DNA of 64,000 nucleotides from VAZQ01 sp963827585 (GTDB taxonomy: Bacteria > Pseudomonadota > Alphaproteobacteria > Rhizobiales > Xanthobacteraceae). Positions 35,045 to 44,662 of this stretch are shown in pieces. The stretch's first letter is position 1; every line of letters starts with the position of its first letter. The stretch covers positions 272,465 to 336,464 of the forward strand of contig CAWHCK010000059.1 in the NCBI GenBank assembly GCA_963827585.1, read 5' to 3'. Below the pieces are notes generated by a model that saw nothing but the letters and a program-made list of their open reading frames with translations, made no database searches and was not told the DNA's origin. The position numbers were made by a program, and so were the translations under genes.

Positions 35045-36274
35045 GTGACGCTGTGTCGTTCCACGTGCGCACCGCCGGCGCGGCGCGCGGCCCGTGCTGC
35101 ACTGACGTGTGTGGGCGCAGCGCTTGTGCTCGCAGCGCTCAAGCTCAGTCTCATGGCCTCGGCCGAGGTCGAGGCCCAGGAGGCGCGCAAAACCCGCGAC
35201 GGCGTTCGGGTGACCGCCGATCAGATGCATCAGATCGGCATCATCAAGGCCGAGCTCTATCCATTTCGCGTCCTCAGATTTGCGATTGGTCAGATTGCCT
35301 ACAATGAGGATACCAGCACCGCCGTCCTGACGCCGTTTCCCGGCCGCGTGACCCGGCTGATGGCCAAGATCGGCGACAAGGTAAACCGTGGCGATCCGCT
35401 GTTCGAAATCGACAGTCCCGAAGTGGTGCAGCCGCAGAACGATTTCATCGCCGCCCTCACTGCCACGAACAAGGCGCGCTCCCAGCTCGATCTCGCGCAG
35501 ATCGTCGAGAAGCGGTTCAAGGACCTTTACGAAGGCAAGGCTGCGGCGCTCAAGGAATGGCAGCAGGCGCAGGCCCAGCTCGTCGGCGCCCAGAATGACA
35601 TGCGCTCGGCGGAAACCGCGCTCGAAGCCGCACGGGTCCGGCTGCGTATCGTCGGCTTCAGCGACGAGGAGGTCACGGCGTTGAAAGAGAAAGGCCTGGT
35701 CAGGCGTGCGACGCCGATTCCGGCACCGATCGAGGGCACCGTCATCGCGCGCAAGGTCGGCCCGGGCCAATATGTACGCAACGACAACGGCGAGGCGCTC
35801 TACACCATCGCCGACCTCTCCACCATGTGGTTGAAGGCGCAGGTGCCCGAGAACGATATCCCATTCATACGACTGGGCCAGGAGGTGGAGATCAAGGTCG
35901 CCGCCCTGCCGGGCCGCGTATTCAAGGCGCGGGTCACGGCGATCAGCGCCGCGACCGAGGTGACGACCCGACGCGTGGTCGTGCGCTCCGAGGTGCCCAA
36001 TCCCGACGGTGCGCTCAAGTCGGAGATGTTCGCCAGCTTCAAGATCGCGACCGGACCCGACGAGCCCTCGCCCGCGGTGCCGGTCGAGGCCGTGATCCGG
36101 GACAGCGATATTGCCGTCGTGTGGGTGGAAGAGGAGCCCATGCTGTTCCGGCGACGCAAGGTGAAGCTCGGGATCGAGCAGGAGGGTCGGGTGCAGATCC
36201 GGGAGGGCCTCGGGGTCGGAGAGCTCGTCGCCGGGCGCGGCGTGATCTTCGTGGAAAATGAGTGGCGGCAGTGA
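35045..36274 (+). CDS. RND efflux periplasmic adaptor (HlyD/CusB-CzcB type)
   Basis: A 409-residue membrane fusion protein beginning at GTG 35045. An N-terminal hydrophobic segment (AALTCVGAALVLAALKLSL) anchors or exports it. The beta-barrel and lipoyl halves are seen as FPGRVTRLMAKIGDKVNRG and PAPIEGTVIARKVGPGQYV, separated by a helical hairpin (about residues 140-205). It would link the inner-membrane pump encoded 83 bp downstream to an outer-membrane channel that is not in the window. No His-rich metal-binding N-terminal extension is present. Confidence 0.92.
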   Translation: MTLCRSTCAPPARRAARAALTCVGAALVLAALKLSLMASAEVEAQEARKTRDGVRVTADQMHQIGIIKAELYPFRVLRFAIGQIAYNEDTSTAVLTPFPGRVTRLMAKIGDKVNRGDPLFEIDSPEVVQPQNDFIAALTATNKARSQLDLAQIVEKRFKDLYEGKAAALKEWQQAQAQLVGAQNDMRSAETALEAARVRLRIVGFSDEEVTALKEKGLVRRATPIPAPIEGTVIARKVGPGQYVRNDNGEALYTIADLSTMWLKAQVPENDIPFIRLGQEVEIKVAALPGRVFKARVTAISAATEVTTRRVVVRSEVPNPDGALKSEMFASFKIATGPDEPSPAVPVEAVIRDSDIAVVWVEEEPMLFRRRKVKLGIEQEGRVQIREGLGVGELVAGRGVIFVENEWRQ

Positions 36275-36357
36275 TCCACGACTGCGCCGCTGTTACCCGC
36301 CGACCCGGCGCGCCGTCGACTTGCGCGTCCGCGTCGATGTCCTGACCCGGTGCATCC

Positions 36358-39300
36358 ATGCTGCCTAGGCTGATCGCCTTTTGTCTGTCGCGCCGGCCGC
36401 TGGTGCTGATCAGCTTCGCGGCGTTCGTGGCGCTCGGCTATGCCGCCTTCACCGTCCTCAACATCGAGGCCTACCCCGATCCGGCGCCCCCGATCGTCGA
36501 AATCATCGCCCAGTATCCGGGTCAGTCGCCGGAAGAGATGGAACGTTACGTCACCATCCCGATCGAAATCGCCATCGCCAGCACGCCGGGCCTGAAGTAC
36601 CTCCGATCCAACACCGTCTATGCGCTGAGCTTCATCCGCATCCAGTTCGAATACGGCCGCGACTATTACTTCGTCCGGCAGCAGACGCTCAATCGCCTCA
36701 AGGACGCCGCCCTTCCGCCCGGCGTGCAGCCGGTGATCTCGCCGGCGGGCGGCATCAGCGAAATCTTCCGCTATCAGCTCAAAGGCCCGCCCGACATGGA
36801 CGTCATGCAGCTCAAGACGCTGCAGGACTGGGTGGTGGAGCGCAGGCTGCGCATCGTGCCCGGCGTGGCCGATGTCCTGGTGCTGGGCGGCAAGACCAAG
36901 GAATTTCAGGTCGAGATCGATCTCAATCGCATGATCGCCCACGGCTTGACCCTGCCGCAGATCATCAGCGCGATCTCGGCCGGCAACTCCAATGTCGGTG
37001 GCCGGACCATCGCGGTCGGCGAGCAGTCGATCACGGTACGCGGCATCGGCGTCGTGGGCACGCTGCAGGACATCCGCAATATCGTGCTCACGCAACAGGG
37101 CGGCGTGCCGGTGCTGCTCTCGGACGTGGCCAACGTTCAGATCGGCTTCACGCCGCGGCTCGGAATCGCCGGGCGCGACGAGGTGACGGACATCGTCACC
37201 GGCATCGTCCTCATGCAGAAGTTCGAGCGCACGTCGGAGATGGTGGCGCGCGTGCGTGCGGCGATCCATCGCATCAACACGGACGGAACGCTGCCGCCGG
37301 GCGTGAAAGTCGAGCCGTTCTACGACCGCGGCGACCTGGTTGCCGTCACCATAAATACCGTGCTGCACAATATGTTCTTCGGCATCGCGCTGATATTTCT
37401 CATTCAGTGGGTGTTTCTGGGGAATCTGCGCTGCGCCCTGATCGTTTCGGCGACCATCCCGGTGGCCTTGTTCCTGGCCGTGATCATCACGGTGCTGCGA
37501 GGGGAATCCGCCAACCTGCTTTCCGTCGGCGCAATCGATCTCGGCATCATCGTCGATGCCACCGTCATCATGGTCGAGAACATCTTTCGTCATCTCGCCC
37601 ACGACGAGCCGGCGGAAACCGCCATCCCCGACGAGAAGCGGACCGACAAGCTGCGCCGGATCCTGAATGCCGCGGTGGAGGTCGACAAGCCGATCTTCTT
37701 CTCGGTCATCATCACCATCGCCGCCTTTCTCCCGCTGTTCACCATGCAGGGCGTGGAGGGTCAGATCTTCGGGCCGATGTCGCGCACCTATGCCTATGCC
37801 CTGATCGGTGCGGTCATCGCCACCTTCACCGTGACTCCGGTGTTGGCGTCGATCCTGCTGCCGGCGCGGGTGGAGGAAGTCGAGACGATCCTCGTGCGGT
37901 ATATTCGCAAGGTCTACGAGTTCGTTCTGCCGCGCGCCGTGCGCCATTACCGGATCGCGGCGACGATCGCGGTCGCGTTCCTGGCGGTCTGCAGCGTGCT
38001 CGGCCTGCGGCTCGGCACCGAGTTCCTGCCCAAGCTGGAAGAAGGCAATCTCTGGATCCGAGCGCTGCTTCCACCCACCATCACGCTCGACGCCGGAATG
38101 GAGGCCGTGGCGCGCATGCGCAACGTCATCAAGAGCTATCCGCCCGTGCGTACCGTGGTCACCGAGCAGGGCCGCGGCGAAGACGGTACCGATCCCGACG
38201 GCTCCTTCGTGGCGGAGTTCTTCGTGCCGTTGAAGCCGCGCGAGGAATGGCCGCAGGGCCTGACCAAGGAGGACATGGTCAAGCAGATGGGCCAGCAGCT
38301 CCGGCGCGAGTTCGTCGGCGTCGACTTCAATTTCTCGCAATACATCCAGGACAATATCGAGGAGGCGGTCTCGGGGGTGAAGGGCGAGAATTCGGTCAAG
38401 ATTTTCGGCCGCGATCTCGTCGAATTGGAGCGCTTGTCCAAGTCCCTGAAGACGGAAATCGCGACCGTGCCGGGCGTGACCAATCCGGGCGGGTTCAGCC
38501 TGCTGGGTCAGCCCAATCTCATCATCAAGATCAATCGCGAGAAGGCGGCCCGCTACGGATTCTCGGTCGCCGACATCAACTCGGTCGTGCAGGCGGCAAT
38601 CGGCGGCCAGGAGGTCACCCGGGTGTACGAGGGCGAGATGAATTTCGCCCTTACCGTGCGCTTTGCGCCGGAATACCGGCGCAGCATCGACGCCATCCGG
38701 GCCATTCCCGTCGCGCTGCCGAACAACGATTCCAGAGGGCCGACCGCCTATATTGCGCTCGGCGAGCTCGGCGAGGTGAAGCTCGAGACCGGCGCCGCCT
38801 ACATCTACCGCGAGAACAACCAGCGCTTCGTTCCGGTCAAATACAGCGTGCGCGGCCGCGATCTCGGCTCGACCGTTGCCGAGGCGCAAGCGGTCGTCGC
38901 CGAGAAGATGCCGCTGCCGGCGGGCTATCGCATGGATTGGACCGGTGAGTTCGGCGCAATGGTGGAAGCGCAAAAGCGGCTTGCCATCATCGTGCCGCTC
39001 AGCCTGATCTTGATCATGATGCTGCTCTACAGCCTGTTCAATTCCATCAGGGACAGCCTGCTCGCGCTCGCCGGCATTCCCTTCGCGGTGGCGGGCGGCA
39101 TTCTCGGGCTCTACGTCGCCGAGCTCAATTTCAGCATCTCGGCCGCGATCGGATTCATCTCGCTGTTCGGCGTCTCGTCGATGGACGGGATCCTGCTCGT
39201 GTCCTACATCCGCAAGAACCTGGAGGAGGGCCTGCCACGGGACGAGGCGATCATCCTCGCCGGACAAACCCGGATGCGGCAAATCTTCATGACCGGCCTG

Positions 39301-39528
39301 TCCGCGTGCATCGGCCTCGTGCCGGCGGCGATATCGACCGGCATCGGGGCGCAGGTGCAGCAGCCGCTCGCCTGCGTGGTGGTGGGCGGCATGCTGCTCT
39401 CTCCGATCTGCAGCCTGCTGGTGATCCCGACGCTGGCCCGCATGCTGATGCCGGCGAACAAGGAGACGGCCGGGCCCGCAAAGCCTGCGCAGAGCGCCGT
39501 GACGGCTCAGACCGCGCAGTACGAGTGA
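36358..39528 (+). CDS. Heavy-metal-type RND efflux pump (CusA/CzcA family)
   Basis: A 1056-residue inner-membrane proton antiporter. The membrane-span-4 relay of HME-RND pumps is intact, with Asp394, Asp400 and Glu407 in AIDLGIIVDATVIMVEN, spaced as in CzcA. The N-terminal YPDPAPPIVEI and QYPGQSPEEMERYVTIPIE and the late GVSSMDGILLVSYI are typical. It would export divalent or monovalent metal ions, or possibly organic compounds, together with the adaptor at 35045. I cannot assign metal specificity from the sequence by eye. No regulator or outer-membrane factor gene is adjacent. Confidence 0.93.
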   Translation: MLPRLIAFCLSRRPLVLISFAAFVALGYAAFTVLNIEAYPDPAPPIVEIIAQYPGQSPEEMERYVTIPIEIAIASTPGLKYLRSNTVYALSFIRIQFEYGRDYYFVRQQTLNRLKDAALPPGVQPVISPAGGISEIFRYQLKGPPDMDVMQLKTLQDWVVERRLRIVPGVADVLVLGGKTKEFQVEIDLNRMIAHGLTLPQIISAISAGNSNVGGRTIAVGEQSITVRGIGVVGTLQDIRNIVLTQQGGVPVLLSDVANVQIGFTPRLGIAGRDEVTDIVTGIVLMQKFERTSEMVARVRAAIHRINTDGTLPPGVKVEPFYDRGDLVAVTINTVLHNMFFGIALIFLIQWVFLGNLRCALIVSATIPVALFLAVIITVLRGESANLLSVGAIDLGIIVDATVIMVENIFRHLAHDEPAETAIPDEKRTDKLRRILNAAVEVDKPIFFSVIITIAAFLPLFTMQGVEGQIFGPMSRTYAYALIGAVIATFTVTPVLASILLPARVEEVETILVRYIRKVYEFVLPRAVRHYRIAATIAVAFLAVCSVLGLRLGTEFLPKLEEGNLWIRALLPPTITLDAGMEAVARMRNVIKSYPPVRTVVTEQGRGEDGTDPDGSFVAEFFVPLKPREEWPQGLTKEDMVKQMGQQLRREFVGVDFNFSQYIQDNIEEAVSGVKGENSVKIFGRDLVELERLSKSLKTEIATVPGVTNPGGFSLLGQPNLIIKINREKAARYGFSVADINSVVQAAIGGQEVTRVYEGEMNFALTVRFAPEYRRSIDAIRAIPVALPNNDSRGPTAYIALGELGEVKLETGAAYIYRENNQRFVPVKYSVRGRDLGSTVAEAQAVVAEKMPLPAGYRMDWTGEFGAMVEAQKRLAIIVPLSLILIMMLLYSLFNSIRDSLLALAGIPFAVAGGILGLYVAELNFSISAAIGFISLFGVSSMDGILLVSYIRKNLEEGLPRDEAIILAGQTRMRQIFMTGLSACIGLVPAAISTGIGAQVQQPLACVVVGGMLLSPICSLLVIPTLARMLMPANKETAGPAKPAQSAVTAQTAQYE

Positions 39529-39615
39529 CGGGGTCGACAGCTAGTTTGGGGTGACGACGGTGACGTCCATGGGGCGGTCTCGGGCTCGTGCGCCCGGGAT
39601 CGAGCGCCATGTCCC

Positions 39616-40461
39616 CTAACGGCGCTTGGCCTGTTCCGTCGCGGCCCGGTGATACAGCGCCTTGATCGAAGCGATATCGACGGAGGGCTGCGGCATCTTC
39701 ATGCCCATGTCCTCGAGCGTGGCGCAGATGATCTGCGAGACCGCGAGATTGCGGAACCATTTGTGGTTGGATGGAATGACGTACCAGGGAGCGTGCTTGG
39801 TCGAGCACTTCGAGAGCATGTCCTCGTACGCGGACGTGTAGTCGTCCCAGAAGTCGCGCTCCTTGTAGTCCGCATCACTGATCTTCCATTGGCGGGCGGG
39901 ATCGTCGAGGCGCTGCTTGAACCGTTGCAATTGCTCATCCTTGGAGATGTAGAGAAAGAACTTCAGGACGCTCGTATTGTTGAGCACGAGCATCGATTCG
40001 AACTCATTGATGAGATCGTACCGCTGCTCCCAGATTTCCTTCGGCACGAGCTTGTGAACGCGCACGACCAGCACGTCCTCGTAATGCGACCGGTTGAAGA
40101 CGGTGGCATGACCGAGCGCCGGCGTGTGCGAATGGATGCGCCACAGGAAATCATGGGCGCGTTCCGCTTCCGACGGCTGCTTGAATCCGACGACGCTGCA
40201 GCCCTGGGGATTCATGCCCTTGACGACGTGCCAGCACACGCCGTCCTTGCCCGCGGCGTCGATGCCCTGCAGAACGATCAGCAGGGCGTGCTTTCGCTCG
40301 GCATAAAGCACCTCTTGCAGGGCAGCCATCCGCGCCAGATAGCGCTCGATCTCCGGCGCGGCGGTTGCGTGGCTCTCATCCTTGCCGTGGTAGCCGGGAT
40401 CGATGGCCTTGAGCCGCACTTTCTGCCCGGGCTTGACGATCAGGTGCTCGCGATAGTCCAT
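39616..40461 (-). CDS. ppk2: Polyphosphate kinase 2 family protein
   Basis: A 281-residue single-domain PPK2, which transfers phosphate between polyphosphate and nucleotides. Walker A is GIDAAGKDG, the lid/Walker B region is FNRSHYEDVLVVRVH, and FLYISKDEQLQRFKQRLDDP and WYVIPSNHKWFRN follow as usual. ATG 40461 is preceded by GAGGA. At the position after GKDG the family usually has Arg or Lys before HV; here the run is CWHVVKGMNPQG. The gene stands alone, convergent with the RND pump and 34 bp from a family A repeat. Whether it favours NDP, NMP or ADP is not decidable by eye. Confidence 0.92.
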   Translation of the reverse strand: MDYREHLIVKPGQKVRLKAIDPGYHGKDESHATAAPEIERYLARMAALQEVLYAERKHALLIVLQGIDAAGKDGVCWHVVKGMNPQGCSVVGFKQPSEAERAHDFLWRIHSHTPALGHATVFNRSHYEDVLVVRVHKLVPKEIWEQRYDLINEFESMLVLNNTSVLKFFLYISKDEQLQRFKQRLDDPARQWKISDADYKERDFWDDYTSAYEDMLSKCSTKHAPWYVIPSNHKWFRNLAVSQIICATLEDMGMKMPQPSVDIASIKALYHRAATEQAKRR

Positions 40462-40494
40462 GGTGGAGTCCTCGAGGCGCGGGGACACGGCATC

Positions 40495-40597
40495 TAGAGC
40501 GTGATTGCTTTAGGTTGAGTAGCAATCACGCTCTAGCTCTTTGTTTGAGCATGGTCTTTTCGGAAAACCGGTACCCACTTTTCCGGATCATGCTCTA
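40495..40597 (+). repeat. Palindromic repeat, family A (complete)
   Basis: Complete copy bounded by TAGAGC..GCTCTA. Its right end overlaps the stop codon of the minus-strand P-type ATPase gene at 40595-40597: the stop TAG is the first triplet of the repeat read in that direction. Confidence 0.93.
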
Positions 40598-43198
40598 GCG
40601 TCGCTCCGTGATCGCGACGTTGGGCCGTAGTTGCTCGCTGACCAGTTCGACGCTCCTTGCCCAGCGCGCGGTGCGGCCGGCGAGCAATGCCTCGGTCGCC
40701 AGGCGCGCGGCGCCGAGAACAAACAGCCACGCCAGGTTGTAAAGCCAAACCCAGCCGATCAGCGTCCACGGTATGGACGGAACGAGCCAGCCGAGTCCGC
40801 ACATGAGGACGGCCAGGATCTGCGTGAGCACGATGGCGAGCAGGAGCGGTCGCGCCGGATGCGGCGGCATGAAGAACCACCTGTCGGTGCGCGTCACGAA
40901 CAGGAGGAGGTGGCCGCCGGCGACCAGTTGCAGGAACATCACCGACTGCAATTGGCTGCGGTCGAACAGCCCGAAATACTGCTGATGCGCCGGATGGGAG
41001 AGCACCTCCATTCCGATCAGCAAGAGCCCGAACGATTGTGCCACCGAGACCAGGCCGAGCGCTGCCGCCACGCCCAGGAGATGCGGCATGTGCCATCGAA
41101 TCGGACGCTCCGACACCGGCGTGTTGTCGTACGCGATCGTCATGATCGGGACATCGTCCAGCAATGACATGATCACGATCATGATCGCGGTGAGCGGCTG
41201 AAAGGCGAGAAAGATGGTCGAGAGAACCACCAGAAACATGATGTCCATGGTCAGCGCCACACGATAGATCGTGTAGCTGGTGATACGACCGAAAATGCGC
41301 CGCGCTTCGTCGATGGCATTGTTGATCACCGAAAGACCCGGCGCGGTCAGGATCAGGGCGGCGGCGCCGCGCGCCGCGTCGGTCGCGCCGGAAACCGCCG
41401 TCCCGCAATCCGCCTGCTTCAAGGCCGGCGCGTCGTTCACGCCGTCGCCGGTCATCGCGACGAGATGGCCGCGCTCCTGCAGGGCCTTCACGATCGCATA
41501 TTTGTGCTCGGGGAAAACCCGCGCGAAGCCGTCGGCGGCCTCGATTGCGTCCGCGATCCGGGGCGGCACATTGTTCGGGTCCATGTGCAGCGGAAAAATC
41601 TCGGCGGCCGGAAGGATGTTGGTGCCGAGCCCGAGCTGACGGGCGGTCTCGCGCGCGATGGCGGTGTCGTCTCCGGTCACCATCTTGATGCGCACGCCCT
41701 TGCTTTCGGCTTGTTCGATCGTCGCTTTGGAATCATCGCGGGGCGGATCGAACATCGGCAGGATGCCGAGGAACGCCCATGTCGTGCCGGCGTCGTCGGA
41801 GCGCGCGACGGCGAGGGCGCGATAGCCTCGTTCGGCAAGATCGGCGACGGCCTTTTCAACCCTGGCGGTCACGTCGGGCGCCGGCTGCGCGAGGGCGATG
41901 ATCGCCTGCGGGGCGCCTTTGGCGACCGTGAACGTCGTTCCCTGTGCGTCGGCAACGGTCGCCTGCGTGCGTTTCGATACCGGATCGAATGGAACGAAGT
42001 TGGTCTCACGGTAGGCCTGCAGCGCGTGGGCGTCCTTGAGCGCCGCGATGACCGCGCTGTCGATGGCATCGCGGTCGTCGGCTTTGGAGGCGAGCGCGCC
42101 GGCGAGCACGACCTCCTGTGCAGTCTTGGCCGCGATCAGGATCGGCTCGCCCACGGTGAGCTGGTTCTTGGTCAGCGTGCCGGTCTTGTCCGAGCACAGG
42201 ATATCGACGCCGGCCATTTCCTCGATGGCGGCGAGCCGCGATACGATCGCCTTCTCCTTGGACAGCGCGAGCGCGCCCAGCGCCATGGTGATCGAGAACA
42301 CCGCGGGCATCGCAACCGGGATCGAAGCAACCAGCAGGATCAACACGAATTGCAGGATGTTCAATGCATCCGCCAGTCCCCAATGGTCGGCGACGACGAT
42401 TTCCCGATAGACGCGCACCGCCACCATGATCAAAGCAAGAGCCACGGCGAGCGCGATCAGGAAGTTTCCGATCTGCAGCATCGCCTTCTGCGTGTGGCTC
42501 ATTGCCCCGGCGCCGGCCACCAGCTTGGCGGTGCGCCCGAAAAACGTGTTGGCGCCGGTGGCGATCACCACCGCGTCCATCTCCCCCTGTTTGACGACGC
42601 TGCCCGAATACGCCTCCTCGCCCAGCTTCTTGGCGACCGGAAGCGATTCGCCCGTCAGCGCAGCCTGGTCGATCTGGACGTATCCGCCTCCGACGAGGCG
42701 AAGGTCGGCGGGAACGATGACGCCGAGGCGGATGTGGACGATGTCGCCCGGGACCAAGGTCGCCGCGTCAACAGTCTGATATTTACCGTCGCGTCGTGCC
42801 GTTGCCTTGAGCGCGAGACCCTTCTTCAAGGCCGCAAGCGCGTTCGACGCCTTCATATCCTGCCAAAATTCGAGACCGGCGTTGAATATCAGCAAGCCTG
42901 CGATGATGAAGAAGTCGTCCCAGCGGCCGAGAAGGGCCGATACGATGGCGGCGGCCTCGATCATGTAGGCGATCGGGCCGGTGAAATAGTGCAGGACGCG
43001 CTTTGCCAGGCTCACCTGCTGCTCGGGCAGGGCGTTGGGTCCGTATTGGGCAAGTCGCTTGCCAACGGCCTCTTGCGTAAGGCCCTTGTCCGGCGTCACC
43101 TCCAGTCGCGACAGCACCTGCTCGATCGGGATGGTCTCAAGATCGGTGCCGCCGGCGGCCGGACTGCCCGCAGATCGTCCCGGAGCGACGGTCATCAT
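40595..43198 (-). CDS. Plasma-membrane H+-ATPase-type (P3A) P-type ATPase
   Basis: An 867-residue P-type pump of the fungal/plant proton-ATPase group also found in bacteria and archaea. The actuator motif is LTGESLPVAK, the phosphorylation site is CSDKTGTLTKN (Asp337), the nucleotide-binding region has FDPVSKRTQA and KGAP, and the hinge is GDGVNDAPAL. The N-terminal cation ATPase start reads GLTQEAVGKRLAQYGPNALP. About ten membrane spans are visible, four of them C-terminal. It would extrude protons with ATP. The last residues ITERR run straight into the repeat that supplies the stop. The upstream 195 bp to hpnG hold nothing clear. Confidence 0.93.
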   Translation of the reverse strand: MMTVAPGRSAGSPAAGGTDLETIPIEQVLSRLEVTPDKGLTQEAVGKRLAQYGPNALPEQQVSLAKRVLHYFTGPIAYMIEAAAIVSALLGRWDDFFIIAGLLIFNAGLEFWQDMKASNALAALKKGLALKATARRDGKYQTVDAATLVPGDIVHIRLGVIVPADLRLVGGGYVQIDQAALTGESLPVAKKLGEEAYSGSVVKQGEMDAVVIATGANTFFGRTAKLVAGAGAMSHTQKAMLQIGNFLIALAVALALIMVAVRVYREIVVADHWGLADALNILQFVLILLVASIPVAMPAVFSITMALGALALSKEKAIVSRLAAIEEMAGVDILCSDKTGTLTKNQLTVGEPILIAAKTAQEVVLAGALASKADDRDAIDSAVIAALKDAHALQAYRETNFVPFDPVSKRTQATVADAQGTTFTVAKGAPQAIIALAQPAPDVTARVEKAVADLAERGYRALAVARSDDAGTTWAFLGILPMFDPPRDDSKATIEQAESKGVRIKMVTGDDTAIARETARQLGLGTNILPAAEIFPLHMDPNNVPPRIADAIEAADGFARVFPEHKYAIVKALQERGHLVAMTGDGVNDAPALKQADCGTAVSGATDAARGAAALILTAPGLSVINNAIDEARRIFGRITSYTIYRVALTMDIMFLVVLSTIFLAFQPLTAIMIVIMSLLDDVPIMTIAYDNTPVSERPIRWHMPHLLGVAAALGLVSVAQSFGLLLIGMEVLSHPAHQQYFGLFDRSQLQSVMFLQLVAGGHLLLFVTRTDRWFFMPPHPARPLLLAIVLTQILAVLMCGLGWLVPSIPWTLIGWVWLYNLAWLFVLGAARLATEALLAGRTARWARSVELVSEQLRPNVAITERR

Positions 43199-43393
43199 TC
43201 ACCTCCGAACTGCGTTCCGCTTCCCGAACCCGACGGGCGGCCACCCGGCGCGTCCAATTGTCGAAGCAATTGGACTCGCGCGTTGCGAACCTAGCATGTT
43301 CCAAGCGGCATCGCATGCCGCCACGCACGGGTCGGGACGAAGGCGATGCAACGCTGCCAACGGTAGGGCAGGGCAGACCGTCCGGCGGGGACT

Positions 43394-44107
43394 TCAGCTC
43401 GCTTCGACTGCCACGAGGGTGTCGAGCGCAGCCTCGATGAAATAGGGGAAGCCGAGGCCCGCGCCCAGCAAGCGTCGGCCGCGGCGCAAGGCCCTCTCGG
43501 CTGTGCGCGCGTCGAGCGCGGTGCGCGCAAGCGCGGGAATCTGGCTGGGCTTGCGCATGACCGAGCGGAAAACGGCGACCACATCCGGGGTGCCGTCGTG
43601 GCGCAATCCAAACACCGCGGCGGGGGGAAGCTCCCGCTGCGCCGGATCGATGACCGCGCGGCAGGCGGCGAATGGGATTCGGTGTGCGGCGGCGATCCTG
43701 GCCGCGACGTGGGATTCCGTGTCGACCGCGAACGCGCCCGTCCGGACGTGGAGGTCACGCTTTTCCGAGGGGTCCGCGACCGGCATGTCGGTCCCGACAA
43801 TTTCTGCATGGACCGCACCGGGAAGCGCGTCGACCAGCGTCCTCGCCCATCGGTAATCGGTGGGAAAGTGTCCCTGCTCGGTCCTGACGCGGGAACCCAC
43901 GACCCAGTCGCCTGCAGCGAGATGCGGGGCCAGTCCACCGGCGATGCCGAAACTGATGATCCCCGACGCGCCCTGCTTCACCGCCGCCTCGAGCGACGCG
44001 ACGAGCTTCGACGCATGATTGCAGATGACCGATACACCTGGCCCGAGGGCGATACGCGCCTCCAATGCGAGACAGGTGACTGCGACTACGTGCCCCCCAG
44101 TCGACAT
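43394..44107 (-). CDS. hpnG: Hopanoid-associated phosphorylase HpnG-like (nucleoside phosphorylase fold)
   Basis: A 237-residue purine-nucleoside-phosphorylase-fold protein. VAVTCLALEARIALGPGVSV, GASGIISFGIAGGLAPHL and the late FAVDTESHVAA match HpnG, which releases adenine from adenosylhopane to form ribosylhopane. No other hopanoid (hpn, shc) gene lies in the window, so the assignment rests on the sequence only. It could also be another MTA/SAH-type nucleosidase. It is monocistronic, with repeat-free flanks. Confidence 0.78.
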   Translation of the reverse strand: MSTGGHVVAVTCLALEARIALGPGVSVICNHASKLVASLEAAVKQGASGIISFGIAGGLAPHLAAGDWVVGSRVRTEQGHFPTDYRWARTLVDALPGAVHAEIVGTDMPVADPSEKRDLHVRTGAFAVDTESHVAARIAAAHRIPFAACRAVIDPAQRELPPAAVFGLRHDGTPDVVAVFRSVMRKPSQIPALARTALDARTAERALRRGRRLLGAGLGFPYFIEAALDTLVAVEAS

Positions 44108-44662
44108 TCAGCTCTCACAGTTTTGGATAGCCCCAGCAAGGTAACCAATTCGTAATGTTCCAAAGAGAGCGCAAATGTCAACCGTTTTGCCTGCCCCCCC
44201 GGCGGCTGCTCGCTTTTGCATGGCGGTTCCCATGCCGTATCACCGCGACCATTCGGGATGTTGAGCGCCGCACGCCTTGCGGTCTGACTTCGGCTTCGGG
44301 GCACATAGAACGGATCGGGTACGGCCATATTTTCGGTTCGATCTGACGCGGGAACCGGCTTGGCAATGTCCTAGCTACGATGATTCGGGACCCATGGATG
44401 CGCCCACTCGCGCCCTTTGGCGGCGCGCTCGGAGCCGGCAATGAGCCTCGCCTCGACTTGAACAGCCGCGGTCGAGGTTGCGCTCTCGACAAATCAGCAA
44501 ATGCGCCGTCTTCACGGCAAGAATTGGCAAGAGCGGCGCGGCAATTCCTGACAGTAACCGTCGAGGGCGCGACTGGGATCGATAGAAGCGTGAGCTCCGA
44601 TCCAGCCGGGTCATGCTGCTCAGCGTCGCCTGTCAAATTCCCTTCGTCCGAGCGAGGTAGAT
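44108..44662. other. 555-bp intergenic region without a recognisable gene
   Basis: Open frames here have translations that read as Arg/Ser/Pro-rich shadows without a ribosome site. Local base composition is lower in GC than its neighbours. No RNA gene or strong hairpin is recognised. Confidence 0.5.

Noticed and set aside
35800..39282. Very long minus-strand frame opposite the RND pump
   Set aside because: Mirrors pump codons; His/Asp/Arg-rich with no recognisable fold.
41465..43294. Long plus-strand frame opposite the P-type ATPase
   Set aside because: Shadow frame; the minus strand carries all P-type motifs.
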